Shown here piece after piece: positions 8,612-15,559 of a stretch of 28,537 nucleotides of DNA (position 1 is its first letter; the number at the start of each line of letters is the position of its first letter). Origin of the DNA: Candidatus Fermentibacterota bacterium. GTDB lineage: Bacteria; JAFGKV01. Location: contig JAFGKV010000154.1 of the NCBI GenBank assembly GCA_016928395.1, positions 1 through 28,537 of the forward strand. The letters run 5' to 3'. Below the pieces are notes generated by a model. It was not told the origin of the DNA. It saw only the letters and a list, made by a program, of their open reading frames with translations, and ran no database searches. The position numbers and the translations under genes were made by a program.

Positions 8612-9697
8612 GTGCGCCTTGCCCTTGCGTATAATGCCAAACCAACTGCCAGAAGCGCCATCGAGGCTGTACACCCTGAAACGGTCCTCGACGAGGAGGA
8701 GGAACCTCCGCCGCTGACTGCGGGCGTCGGTAGCAACGACGACGCCTACGCCGAATGGGATGATGCGCCCACAATTCTGGCGCTGGCGGGGGCTCTTGCC
8801 AATCAATTCGATGTTTCACTGGTTGAAGCTGATGCACGCTTCCCTTCCCGCGTACAACGCCTCAAGCCGGACATTGTGTTCAATGTTGCCGAAGGAATGG
8901 TCGGTCCGGCCCGGGAGGCCCACGTGCCCGCAATCCTGGAGATGCTGCGCATCCCGTATAGCGGGTCAGACTCTCTCACCCTGGCGGTGTGCCTCCACAA
9001 GGCGTGGGCAAATGTTATCCTCGCTGCCAACGGTGTGCCCACACCGCGCCATCGAGTGATTGAAGGCATTACTGATCTTGATAGCCCGTGGGAGATATTG
9101 TTTCCGATTATCCTCAAGCCGCTGCACGAAGGATCCAGCAAGGGCATTCGAGATGATCAGGTGGTGGGCTCCCTCTTCGATTTGAGGGTGAGGGCCGCGC
9201 GCCTTCTCCGGGATTACCATCAGCCCGTTCTGGCCGAGCAGTTCCTTCAGGGCCGCGAGTTCACCGTGGCAATTTTAGGGAATCCTCCTGACGTGCGAGT
9301 ACTGCCGCCGGTGGAACTGCGGTTCGATGCCTTTCCGCCGGGCACAACCCCGATCTACTCCTGGGAGGCGAAGTGGTTATGGGATCGACCCGATTCTCCG
9401 CTTGACGTGTTCCAATGCCCCGCCGGCCTGTCTTTTGCCCAGCAGGCGGAGATCGAACAAGTCTGTCAGGCTACGGCGAGGATTCTGCGCATCAGGGATT
9501 GGGCGCGAATCGACGTTCGCATGGATGCGGCCGGGGTGGTACACGTCATGGAAGTCAATCCCCTCCCGGGGATGCTGCCCGATCCCGACGCTCATTCCTG
9601 CTATCCCAAAGCCGCCCGAGCCGCCGGGATGACTTATGACGACGTGGTCTTGGCTGTGGTCGACGCGGCGTGCCGACGATGGGGGCTTCGCTCATGA
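8612..9697 (+). CDS. D-alanine-D-alanine ligase-like ATP-grasp protein (first of two)
   Basis: ATP-grasp ligases join a carboxylate to an amine or thiol through an acyl-phosphate. From GTG 8612 the product has 361 residues. Ddl-family landmarks are PDIVFNVAEGMVGPAREAHV, ILEMLRIPYSGSDSLT, HKAWANVILAANGVPTP, FPIILKPLHEGSSKGI (ATP-binding lysine loop) and VLAEQFLQGREFTV. The metal-binding end is RIDVRMDAAG followed by VMEVNPLPGM, close to the EiNtlPGmT end of true Ddl. An insertion around residues 25-48 (VLDEEEEPPPLTAG) is unusually acidic and proline-rich. Start alternatives are ATG 8411 and TTG 8525. The stop overlaps the next ATP-grasp start as ATGA. The family is often annotated as D-Ala-D-Ala ligase, but the context (a second ATP-grasp, GNAT, lysine aminomutase) suggests another substrate than cell-wall D-Ala. 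Confidence 0.88.
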   Translation: MRLALAYNAKPTARSAIEAVHPETVLDEEEEPPPLTAGVGSNDDAYAEWDDAPTILALAGALANQFDVSLVEADARFPSRVQRLKPDIVFNVAEGMVGPAREAHVPAILEMLRIPYSGSDSLTLAVCLHKAWANVILAANGVPTPRHRVIEGITDLDSPWEILFPIILKPLHEGSSKGIRDDQVVGSLFDLRVRAARLLRDYHQPVLAEQFLQGREFTVAILGNPPDVRVLPPVELRFDAFPPGTTPIYSWEAKWLWDRPDSPLDVFQCPAGLSFAQQAEIEQVCQATARILRIRDWARIDVRMDAAGVVHVMEVNPLPGMLPDPDAHSCYPKAARAAGMTYDDVVLAVVDAACRRWGLRS

Positions 9698-10698
9698 GAC
9701 CGCAGGTAGTCCTGCTCTTCAATGAACCAGTGAATACCGAGGAACCGTCTGAGGTAGGAGTCATCGGTGAAGCCGAGGATATTGTCTCAGCACTGGAATC
9801 CAAAGGACACGCCGTGGAATCAAGGCCAGTCTCGCGCCAGACGCTGCTTCCGACCCTGAGTGAGTTGGAAGACCGCCGGGAATCAGTGGTCGTGTTCAAC
9901 CTGTGCGAAGGACTCAACGGTCATTCCCACCACGAGCCGCTGCTGGCGGGTCTCTTGGAGCTTCACAGGCTCCGCTTCACGGGGAGTCCCTCATCGACGC
10001 TCTCGTGGGCACTGGATAAGCGCGTTGCCAAGGCCATTCTTGGCTTCGCGGGAGTCCGCACTCCGGGAGCACAGGCGTTCTGCACCGCAGGCTCCATGGA
10101 CGAGATAAAGGAGTTCGCTCTGCCGGCCATCGTGAAGCCTGTCCGAGAAGACGGCAGCCTGGGCATCACCGCCGACTCGGTGGTGCATACCGCAGATGAA
10201 CTTCATGCCCGCATTCGCTGGGTCCTGGAGACCTATCGCCAGCCAGCTTTGGTGGAAGGATATCTGACGGGCCGGGAATTCAACATGTCTATCCTGGGCG
10301 AAGGAGACGACGCCAGACTTCTGCCGGTGGAGGAGATCCTGTTTGAGGGGTATTCGCCGGGAGAACCGCGCCTGCTCTCCTACGACGCCAAGTGGCGCGT
10401 GGGAAGCCATGATGATGTCCGTACCATCCCGAAATGCCCCGCCGCAGTGGATGGCAACCTGCGTGATGCGATGGAATCGCTGGCACTCACCACGTACCAA
10501 GCTTTCGGATGCAGGGACTATGCCCGAATCGACATCAGACTCGACGGCGGTGGAACACCCCATGTGCTGGATGTGAACCCAAACCCCGATATCTCACGGG
10601 TGGCCGGCATGGCCCTGGCGGTCACACAATCGGGCATGTCCTATGAAGAGTTTGTGGACAGTGTCGTGGAGGCAGCATGGAACCGAACGCCGTACTAG
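9694..10698 (+). CDS. ATP-grasp protein, D-Ala-D-Ala ligase-like (second of two)
   Basis: The start at ATG 9694 is chosen because it overlaps the upstream TGA as ATGA and gives a clean beta-strand MRPQVVLLFNEP; an earlier ATG at 9670 is less likely. The product has 334 residues. Shared landmarks with its neighbour are VVFNLCEGLNGHSHHEP, LHRLRFTGSPSSTLSWALDK, GVRTPGAQAF, PAIVKPVREDGSLGI and LVEGYLTGREFNM. The C-terminal metal and substrate loop differs: RIDIRLDGGGTPHVLDVNPN then PDISRVAG, with Asp in place of Glu before VNP and NPD in place of the Ddl-like LPGM. It is therefore a diverged paralogue and probably binds a different acceptor. A cytoplasmic ligase is likely. GNAT starts 22 nt before its stop. 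Confidence 0.87.
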   Translation: MRPQVVLLFNEPVNTEEPSEVGVIGEAEDIVSALESKGHAVESRPVSRQTLLPTLSELEDRRESVVVFNLCEGLNGHSHHEPLLAGLLELHRLRFTGSPSSTLSWALDKRVAKAILGFAGVRTPGAQAFCTAGSMDEIKEFALPAIVKPVREDGSLGITADSVVHTADELHARIRWVLETYRQPALVEGYLTGREFNMSILGEGDDARLLPVEEILFEGYSPGEPRLLSYDAKWRVGSHDDVRTIPKCPAAVDGNLRDAMESLALTTYQAFGCRDYARIDIRLDGGGTPHVLDVNPNPDISRVAGMALAVTQSGMSYEEFVDSVVEAAWNRTPY

Positions 10699-11168
10699 GC
10701 CCTTTGCACTCTGACCTTGTCGAGGACGTCGTGGCGATGGTAAGGGACACGGGCGTGTTCCGTCCCTGCGAGGTAGACGTGGCCGAGGAACTGCTCGAAG
10801 CGGCTGCCCTGGAGGGAGACGAGTCGGGTTACCTCGTACGGGTTGCTCTGGTGCAGGACAAGGTGGCGGGGTATGCATGCTGGGGCGCCACGCCGTGCAC
10901 GGAAGGCACCTTCGACCTGTACTGGATCGCCGTATCACCCGCCTATGGTCGACGCGGCGTCGCCGGGGCGCTCCTAAATGAGGTCGAGCAGGATGTAGTC
11001 TCACGCGGAGGCCGGCTGCTCATCGCCGAGACATCGAGCACCGAGCCGTACGAGGCTGCGCGTTCGTTTTACGTTCGAAGGGGCTTCCGGGAGGAGGCCC
11101 GGATTCCCGACTTCTATAAGCCGGGAGATGCGAAAGTGGTTTTCGTCAAAACTCTCTTGCAAAGCTAG
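10677..11168 (+). CDS. GNAT-family N-acetyltransferase
   Basis: A small enzyme (163 residues) of the GCN5-related fold, expected to transfer an acyl group from acyl-CoA to an amine. The CoA-binding motif A is clear at DLYWIAVSPAYGRRGVAGAL (about residues 81-100), with the pyrophosphate-loop pattern RRGVAGAL. The closing strand-helix is YEAARSFYVRRGFREEARI. The ATG at 10677 sits behind GTGGAGG and overlaps the end of the second ATP-grasp gene by 22 nt. The aminomutase gene follows 25 nt later. The known beta-lysine acetyltransferase AblB, partner of lysine 2,3-aminomutase in N-epsilon-acetyl-beta-lysine synthesis, is about 270 residues, so this shorter protein may be an analogue and not a true AblB. 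Substrate unknown. Confidence 0.9.
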   Translation: MEPNAVLGPLHSDLVEDVVAMVRDTGVFRPCEVDVAEELLEAAALEGDESGYLVRVALVQDKVAGYACWGATPCTEGTFDLYWIAVSPAYGRRGVAGALLNEVEQDVVSRGGRLLIAETSSTEPYEAARSFYVRRGFREEARIPDFYKPGDAKVVFVKTLLQS

Positions 11169-11193
11169 AGAGTCAGGAGGGAGTGGAGGAACG

Positions 11194-12315
11194 ATGGAAC
11201 TCTGGCAGGAGTTCCTTGCCTCGGCGATTCGTACGCCCGCACAGCTCAGGCGATACTTCCCTGAGATCGATGTGGCGGCATTGGAGCGGGTTGCCGAGGT
11301 GTATCCTATGTGTGTCACCCCGTACTATCTGGGCCTTGTCCAGCGGATTGACGATCCCATAGCGAGACAGTGTATACCTGATCCCGTCGAGCTGGATTCG
11401 TTCGGTCTGGTGGCTGACCCGCTGGCGGAAGAGAGCATGAGCCCCGTGCCCTGCGTCGTGCATCGGTACCCGGATCGCGCGCTGTTTTTGGTCTCATCCC
11501 AGTGCGCCATGTACTGCCGGTTTTGCACGAGAAAGCGAAAGGTGGGCACGGACTGGGCCATCACCGATGAGTTGCGTCGCGAGGGCCTCGCGTACATTGC
11601 GCGAACCCCCGAAATCCGTGATGTGGTGGTCTCCGGGGGGGATCCGCTCATGCTGTCGGACGGCCTCATCGAAGGCGTTCTGAGCGGTCTACGGCGAATC
11701 CCCCACGTGGAGGTCATCCGCCTTGGCACTCGGACGCCCTGCACCCTGCCCCAGCGGATCACGCCTCGGCTAGTGCGCATGTTGCGGAAGTACCATCCGC
11801 TCTACGTGAACACGCATTTCGAGCACCCCAGGGAACTCACACCGGATGCGGTTCGGGCATTGACGCGTCTTGCGGATGCCGGCATTCCTCTGGGGAATCA
11901 GTCCGTGCTCCTGCGCGGCGTGAACGATGACCCCGCCGTGTTCCTGGAACTCAACAGAAGACTGCTGAGCGCGCGGGTGAAGCCCTACTACATGTTCCAA
12001 GCCGATCTCGTAGACGGGACCGCCCATTTCTGCACCCCGATTGAGACCGGCCTTGATGTGATACGCGGTCTCCGAGGCCACACGTCGGGGATGGCTGTTC
12101 CCCATTTCGTCATCGACTCGCCGGGAGGCGGCGGCAAGATTCCGATCCTCCCCCAGGAGTACGTCCGTCGGGAGGGGCGGCAACTCATTCTTCGGAACTA
12201 CCGTGGGCAGATCCACCTCTACTCGGATCGCACCGCAGAGCCGAACCCGTGTGAGGAGATCGCCGGGATGCCTGACCTGATCGAAGCCTTTGAGCCCTTG
12301 GCGGCCATAGGCTAG
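11194..12315 (+). CDS. Lysine 2,3-aminomutase-family radical SAM enzyme (KamA-like)
   Basis: Radical SAM/PLP enzymes of this family move the alpha-amino group of lysine to the beta-carbon. ATG 11194 follows GGAGGAA closely; product 373 residues. The iron-sulfur motif is CAMYCRFCTRKR (Cys104, Cys108, Cys111), with Arg113 at the position that contacts the substrate carboxylate. SGGDPLML (148-155) is the SAM-binding GGDP block. VIDSPGGGGK carries the PLP lysine (Lys315). The two aspartates that grip the lysine side-chain amine in clostridial KAM (Asp293, Asp330) align with Asp271 (QADLVDG) and Asp308, which favours lysine over glutamate as substrate. The C-terminal Cys-rich zinc segment of clostridial KAM is absent, as in shorter EpmB/KamA forms. 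The substrate assignment is inference from alignment by eye. Confidence 0.9.
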   Translation: MELWQEFLASAIRTPAQLRRYFPEIDVAALERVAEVYPMCVTPYYLGLVQRIDDPIARQCIPDPVELDSFGLVADPLAEESMSPVPCVVHRYPDRALFLVSSQCAMYCRFCTRKRKVGTDWAITDELRREGLAYIARTPEIRDVVVSGGDPLMLSDGLIEGVLSGLRRIPHVEVIRLGTRTPCTLPQRITPRLVRMLRKYHPLYVNTHFEHPRELTPDAVRALTRLADAGIPLGNQSVLLRGVNDDPAVFLELNRRLLSARVKPYYMFQADLVDGTAHFCTPIETGLDVIRGLRGHTSGMAVPHFVIDSPGGGGKIPILPQEYVRREGRQLILRNYRGQIHLYSDRTAEPNPCEEIAGMPDLIEAFEPLAAIG

Positions 12316-12327
12316 ACCTTTTCAGAT

Positions 12328-12363
12328 CACAGGGCGCCCGAACGTTTGTTCCGACGCCCTGTG
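12328..12363 (+). terminator. Strong hairpin closing the ATP-grasp/aminomutase operon
   Basis: Arms CACAGGGCG (12328-12336) and CGCCCTGTG (12355-12363) pair perfectly over 9 bp. Inside the loop GAAC (12340-12343) can pair with GTTC (12348-12351), giving a two-tier hairpin 13 nt after the stop of the aminomutase gene. No T-run follows on the plus strand, so intrinsic termination may be inefficient; it could instead stabilise the mRNA 3' end. Confidence 0.6.
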
Positions 12364-12406
12364 CGTGTCTGGCCGACTCTGAGCGACGCCAACCCGCAGG
12401 TAAGGC

Positions 12407-12435
12407 TTGCACTCACCCCCTGAGGTGCCTATCCT
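12407..12435 (+). promoter_or_regulatory. Weak candidate promoter for the SH3b lipoprotein gene
   Basis: TTGCAC (12407-12412) and TATCCT (12430-12435) are separated by 17 bp, 41 nt before the start at 12476. The -35 matches the consensus poorly (3 of 6). Its position just after the upstream terminator hairpin is the main support. Confidence 0.3.
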
Positions 12436-12475
12436 CGGTGGATTCGGTCTTCAGCTCCTTTTCTGAGAGGTGCCA

Positions 12476-12793
12476 GTGCGATTCGGAGGAGTGACAGCGG
12501 TGGCGGTGATGCTGGCATGCGCCCCGCCGGCGGCGGTGCTGCCGCCTCAGTCGGCGGCGCCGGCCCAGGGCGACGTCGTCGCGCCGCCACAAGCTCCCAC
12601 CATTGCGGTGGCGGCGAAAAAGGGACGTACGTACGCCAATATCCGCCTATTCGCGGACAGCAGAAGCCCAGTAATCGCGAAAGTGCCCGTGGGGACCGTG
12701 CTCAACACCTTTGGCTGTGATGGCCCGTGGCATCAGGTCCAAGTTCCCGCCACAGGGGCCCTTGGCTGGATTCACTCAGTCTACCTCGAGTAG
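12476..12793 (+). CDS. Small lipoprotein with an SH3b domain
   Basis: About 105 residues. GTG 12476 lies 5 nt after GAGAGG; a GTG at 12470 is an alternative and adds two residues. The N-terminus is a lipoprotein signal (TAVAVMLAC, lipobox LAC). An Ala/Pro-rich linker of about 30 residues follows. The last 60 residues are a bacterial SH3 domain: YANIRLFADSRSPVIAKVPV, then GPWHQVQV and a final GALGWIHSVYLE, matching the family pattern of anVRs..s.vi..l..G and GWv...yL. Such domains usually bind peptidoglycan or periplasmic peptides. A zinc-ribbon membrane protein begins 6 nt after the stop, so the two are probably co-transcribed. Confidence 0.8.
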   Translation: MRFGGVTAVAVMLACAPPAAVLPPQSAAPAQGDVVAPPQAPTIAVAAKKGRTYANIRLFADSRSPVIAKVPVGTVLNTFGCDGPWHQVQVPATGALGWIHSVYLE

Positions 12794-12799
12794 CCACTC

Positions 12800-13138
12800 G
12801 TGGCTCATTGTCCTGCGTGCAGCCGTGCAGCGCCCCTGCGCCAAGTGCTACAACTATCTCCCGCCGGCGCATTTATCTGCCCGGCGTGCAAAGCAGAATC
12901 ATGTATGGATCAGGGAAGGTTCCGGTTGGCCGCAGGGGCCTGCGCCTACCTGACATGTATCGTGCCGTTGTGCGCCTGGCTCATCTCGGGCCGGCTGGGC
13001 ATCACCGTGGGAGCCTTGGCGCTGTGGGGCCTCTTGAGCCCCTCGGCGTATGCGTCGTGGACTATCCTGCGGCTGGCTCCTCGCCCCCCCATGGCCCATT
13101 CTCTTCGAGGAGAGGATGCGGATCGCCAAGGAGCGTGA
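12800..13138 (+). CDS. Small zinc-ribbon membrane protein, function unknown
   Basis: 112 residues from GTG 12800, 6 nt behind the SH3b lipoprotein stop. The N-terminus holds two CPxC knuckles (HCPACSRAAPL and FICPACKAES) spaced as in a rubredoxin-like zinc ribbon. Two hydrophobic segments follow (AACAYLTCIVPLCAWLI-like, about 44-62, and VGALALWGLLSPSAYASW, about 70-88), so it is probably an inner-membrane protein with a cytoplasmic metal knuckle. The last 77 nt overlap the 3' end of ispH on the opposite strand. I do not recognise a named family. The frame is supported by the paired CPxC motifs and membrane pattern, not by homology. Confidence 0.6.
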   Translation: MAHCPACSRAAPLRQVLQLSPAGAFICPACKAESCMDQGRFRLAAGACAYLTCIVPLCAWLISGRLGITVGALALWGLLSPSAYASWTILRLAPRPPMAHSLRGEDADRQGA

Positions 13139-14240
13139 GAAGCCGAACCATCGTTTCTCCCACCTCTGCATCCGGAGTCGATGCGCCGCCCGCAAAACCT
13201 ACGACGCGCTGAGGTCTTCCCGCGAGCCATGAAATGTCTGCCTCGATTGCATCCCGGCTCCCCTGCGGCTGGTGCCGGACTCTCCTCAGGGATAGTAGGC
13301 CCTCCGGGCCTTCCACGTGCACTGTGCGCACGTAGCCAGCGGCAAGCTCCGCCAGATGACGCGTATTGCTGCTCTCATGCCCTCCCACCACAATCATCAG
13401 ATCCAGCGAGCGTTCGGCCAGATGGCGCACGGCATCCTGATGCTCTTGGGTGGCGCGGCAGATGGTGCCGAAGCTTCGAAAGTATGTCGCTGCGTCGGCG
13501 CCGAATTGCCCCCTGGCAGCCGCACGGAGCACGTCGGCTATTTCCAGTGATTCGCGCGCCAGCATCGTGGTTTGGTTGACGAGACCAAGACGCTGAAGAT
13601 CGCGAGCCGGATCAAGACCCGGGCTGTGAAACCCGGGGGCAAGGAATTGGCCGGGAAGGGTGGAGTCCCCTCGAATTATGGCCTCCGCCAGAGCCTGTGC
13701 CCCCGCCACGTCGGGCACCACCACGTAGTGCCCTCCTCCTGCCGTGGCCCGCGACAGGGTGGCGCGTGTCTCGGGATGATCCGGCCTTCCGTGGAGCACG
13801 GTGGTGAATCCATCCCGGGCATAGGCCGCCACTCTCACCCACACGGCACGGACGCTGGGGCATGTGGTATCCACGATCCCTACGCCCGCATCACGGAGCT
13901 GTGCCTCTTCGGTCACGGTTGCCCCAAAGGCCGGTATGATGACCGTGTCGGATACGGAAAGGGCTGCCCACCAGCAGGGAGACTCCGCGTCAACGGTCTC
14001 TACTCCCTCGGCTTTAAGCCAGCGCCCGACAGTAGGATTGTGAATGATGGGGCGCAGGAGCAGGAGCCCGCGGCCGGAAGAAAGCGACACGTGGGCACGG
14101 TCGACCATTGCAAGGGCGCGTCGCACGCCCTTGCACATTCCCGTTTCCCGTGCCAGAACCAACTCCGTGGCCCCGGCCTGGACACACCCATGGCGCCGAA
14201 GATACGCGATGAGGGGATTGGGGCCGAGGGGGCTTTTCAC
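13062..14240 (-). CDS. ispH: 4-hydroxy-3-methylbut-2-enyl diphosphate reductase (IspH/LytB)
   Basis: The last enzyme of the non-mevalonate isoprenoid pathway, an iron-sulfur reductase that makes IPP and DMAPP from HMBPP. The three cluster cysteines are present: ETGMCKGVRRA (Cys36), DTTCPSV (Cys127) and TICRATQEHQ (Cys261). Active-site histidine and glutamate motifs IIHNPTV and GRPDHPE are intact, as is VNQTTMLARES. At 392 residues it is the long form, with an insertion before VNQTTM (FLAPGFHSPGLDPARDL), compared with about 315 in E. coli. The start is uncertain. GTG 14240 overlaps the upstream stop as GTGA, the junction style used elsewhere in this operon. An ATG at 14267 has no Shine-Dalgarno. 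Confidence 0.93.
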   Translation of the reverse strand: MKSPLGPNPLIAYLRRHGCVQAGATELVLARETGMCKGVRRALAMVDRAHVSLSSGRGLLLLRPIIHNPTVGRWLKAEGVETVDAESPCWWAALSVSDTVIIPAFGATVTEEAQLRDAGVGIVDTTCPSVRAVWVRVAAYARDGFTTVLHGRPDHPETRATLSRATAGGGHYVVVPDVAGAQALAEAIIRGDSTLPGQFLAPGFHSPGLDPARDLQRLGLVNQTTMLARESLEIADVLRAAARGQFGADAATYFRSFGTICRATQEHQDAVRHLAERSLDLMIVVGGHESSNTRHLAELAAGYVRTVHVEGPEGLLSLRRVRHQPQGSRDAIEADISWLAGRPQRVVGFAGGASTPDAEVGETMVRLLTLLGDPHPLLEENGPWGGEEPAAG

Positions 14241-15559
14241 GGCGGTGGAAGCGGTTGCGCCTCCCATGCGGGCACAACGGAGTCAGCCGGCGACGGCAGC
14301 AGGCAGACCAGCGGCGGCGTCAACGGATTGCCAGCCAGATCCCGGGCCCCCGATAAGACGGCCAGCAGGCGCCGATCGGGCGGGAGGAGCCCCGAGGCTG
14401 ACCAGGCCAGTACCTGCATATCACGCCACACGGCCACACCAGGCACAGGCCTAAGTCCCGGCGCCTCTAAGATTGTCAGGCTGTCTCTTCCCGACTCCTC
14501 CATTGGTTCAGTGAACATAATCCACAGCCGCCCCGGCTGCGCGTCGTAGAGCAGGCGATACACTGCCGGGGGGACGGTATCGGCAAGGCTCGTCCCCACA
14601 AAGGTGAGCGCCGTGTCGGCAAGAGAGAGGCCCGCGGAGTCGAGCACGTCGGATGCGGTGACGACCATGAGGTCGTCACGAAGTGACCCACGCAGCAGGA
14701 GACGGACCGCGGCGGGATCGGCCGCCGACAGGTTCACCGACTGGATAGGATAGCCAAGGCCGGCGGTGTCGTGGAGCGCGAATGCTGCACTTCGAGCTTC
14801 CCTGAGTGCTTCAGAGAACCCAATGCGGATAGAACGCGAATGGTCTACGCGTACATCCCTGGCCACGGGAGGCGCCGTGTCTTCCGGCGCCAATGCCAGA
14901 CGTACGAACGCGGCTGAGTCCGGCGGCACCTCCACCGTCAGTGCCGCCCACGGTTCTATGCCACGACGATATGCGCGGTCGCCGTCATTATCGGCGAAAG
15001 CCTCTATGTGCCACATCCCCGGGGCAAGGCCGGCGGCAACAAATCCGCCGGAGGCGTCGGTGAGGCAGGTCCACCGGAGGGCAGAGTCATCTCTTGTGGC
15101 CGTGACCACCGCCCCGGCCGCCGGGCTGGCCCCCGTCACCGCGGTTCCCTCGACCCGCGTCGAAAGCCCGGTGCCTGTGGAAAACCAGAGCCCAAACGCC
15201 TCCTCCATGGGGAGGCCGTGTCGATCCAGCGCTCCCGGCCCGATCCATACCCAATGGACGACATCGGGAAGCCATCCCCTACGGGGGAGCAGCGTGAGCG
15301 TGGTCCCATCCCATGTCTTGTCGACGCGGACCGTGTCCGGACTGACGATCACGCGGTCCTCAACGGTAGACCGCTGCACGGGCTCACTCCACGTAAGGGT
15401 CACGGCGGAGTGAGCCGTGACGCTGTCCGCGCCGGCCACAGGGCTCCACAGCGTCACAAAGGGGCCGGTCTTGTCTTCAGGGCCTCCGCCTGGGCGCCCC
15501 TTCTTGGCGCAGCCTAGCAGCAACGCCACAAGAAGCAGCCCGACGACGGCGTGTTTCAC
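14237..15559 (-). CDS. Ig-like (Big_5) lipoprotein with GGPEDK motif
   Basis: 440 residues from GTG 15559, which overlaps the argF stop as GTGA; the frame upstream of it lies inside argF and is not coding. The signal peptide VKHAVVGLLLVALLLGC has a clear lipobox (LLGC, Cys17), followed by a Gly-rich linker and GGPEDKTGP. That motif, followed by an SbsA-type Ig-like domain (AVTLTWSEPV, VIVSPDTVRV), is a hallmark of FCB-group outer-membrane lipoproteins. Next comes a CNA_B-like domain (VEGTAVTGASPAAGAVVTAT, GFVAAGLAPGMWHIEAF, NDGDRAYRRG). Two more Big_5-like repeats begin at TAPPVARDVRVD and TVPPAVYRLL. It is probably anchored to the outer membrane as a structural or adhesion protein; its partner is unknown. 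Confidence 0.82.
   Translation of the reverse strand: MKHAVVGLLLVALLLGCAKKGRPGGGPEDKTGPFVTLWSPVAGADSVTAHSAVTLTWSEPVQRSTVEDRVIVSPDTVRVDKTWDGTTLTLLPRRGWLPDVVHWVWIGPGALDRHGLPMEEAFGLWFSTGTGLSTRVEGTAVTGASPAAGAVVTATRDDSALRWTCLTDASGGFVAAGLAPGMWHIEAFADNDGDRAYRRGIEPWAALTVEVPPDSAAFVRLALAPEDTAPPVARDVRVDHSRSIRIGFSEALREARSAAFALHDTAGLGYPIQSVNLSAADPAAVRLLLRGSLRDDLMVVTASDVLDSAGLSLADTALTFVGTSLADTVPPAVYRLLYDAQPGRLWIMFTEPMEESGRDSLTILEAPGLRPVPGVAVWRDMQVLAWSASGLLPPDRRLLAVLSGARDLAGNPLTPPLVCLLPSPADSVVPAWEAQPLPPP

Noticed and set aside
13572-14549. 325-codon open frame on the plus strand
   Set aside because: Antisense to ispH and the Ig-like lipoprotein; composition is that of a shadow.
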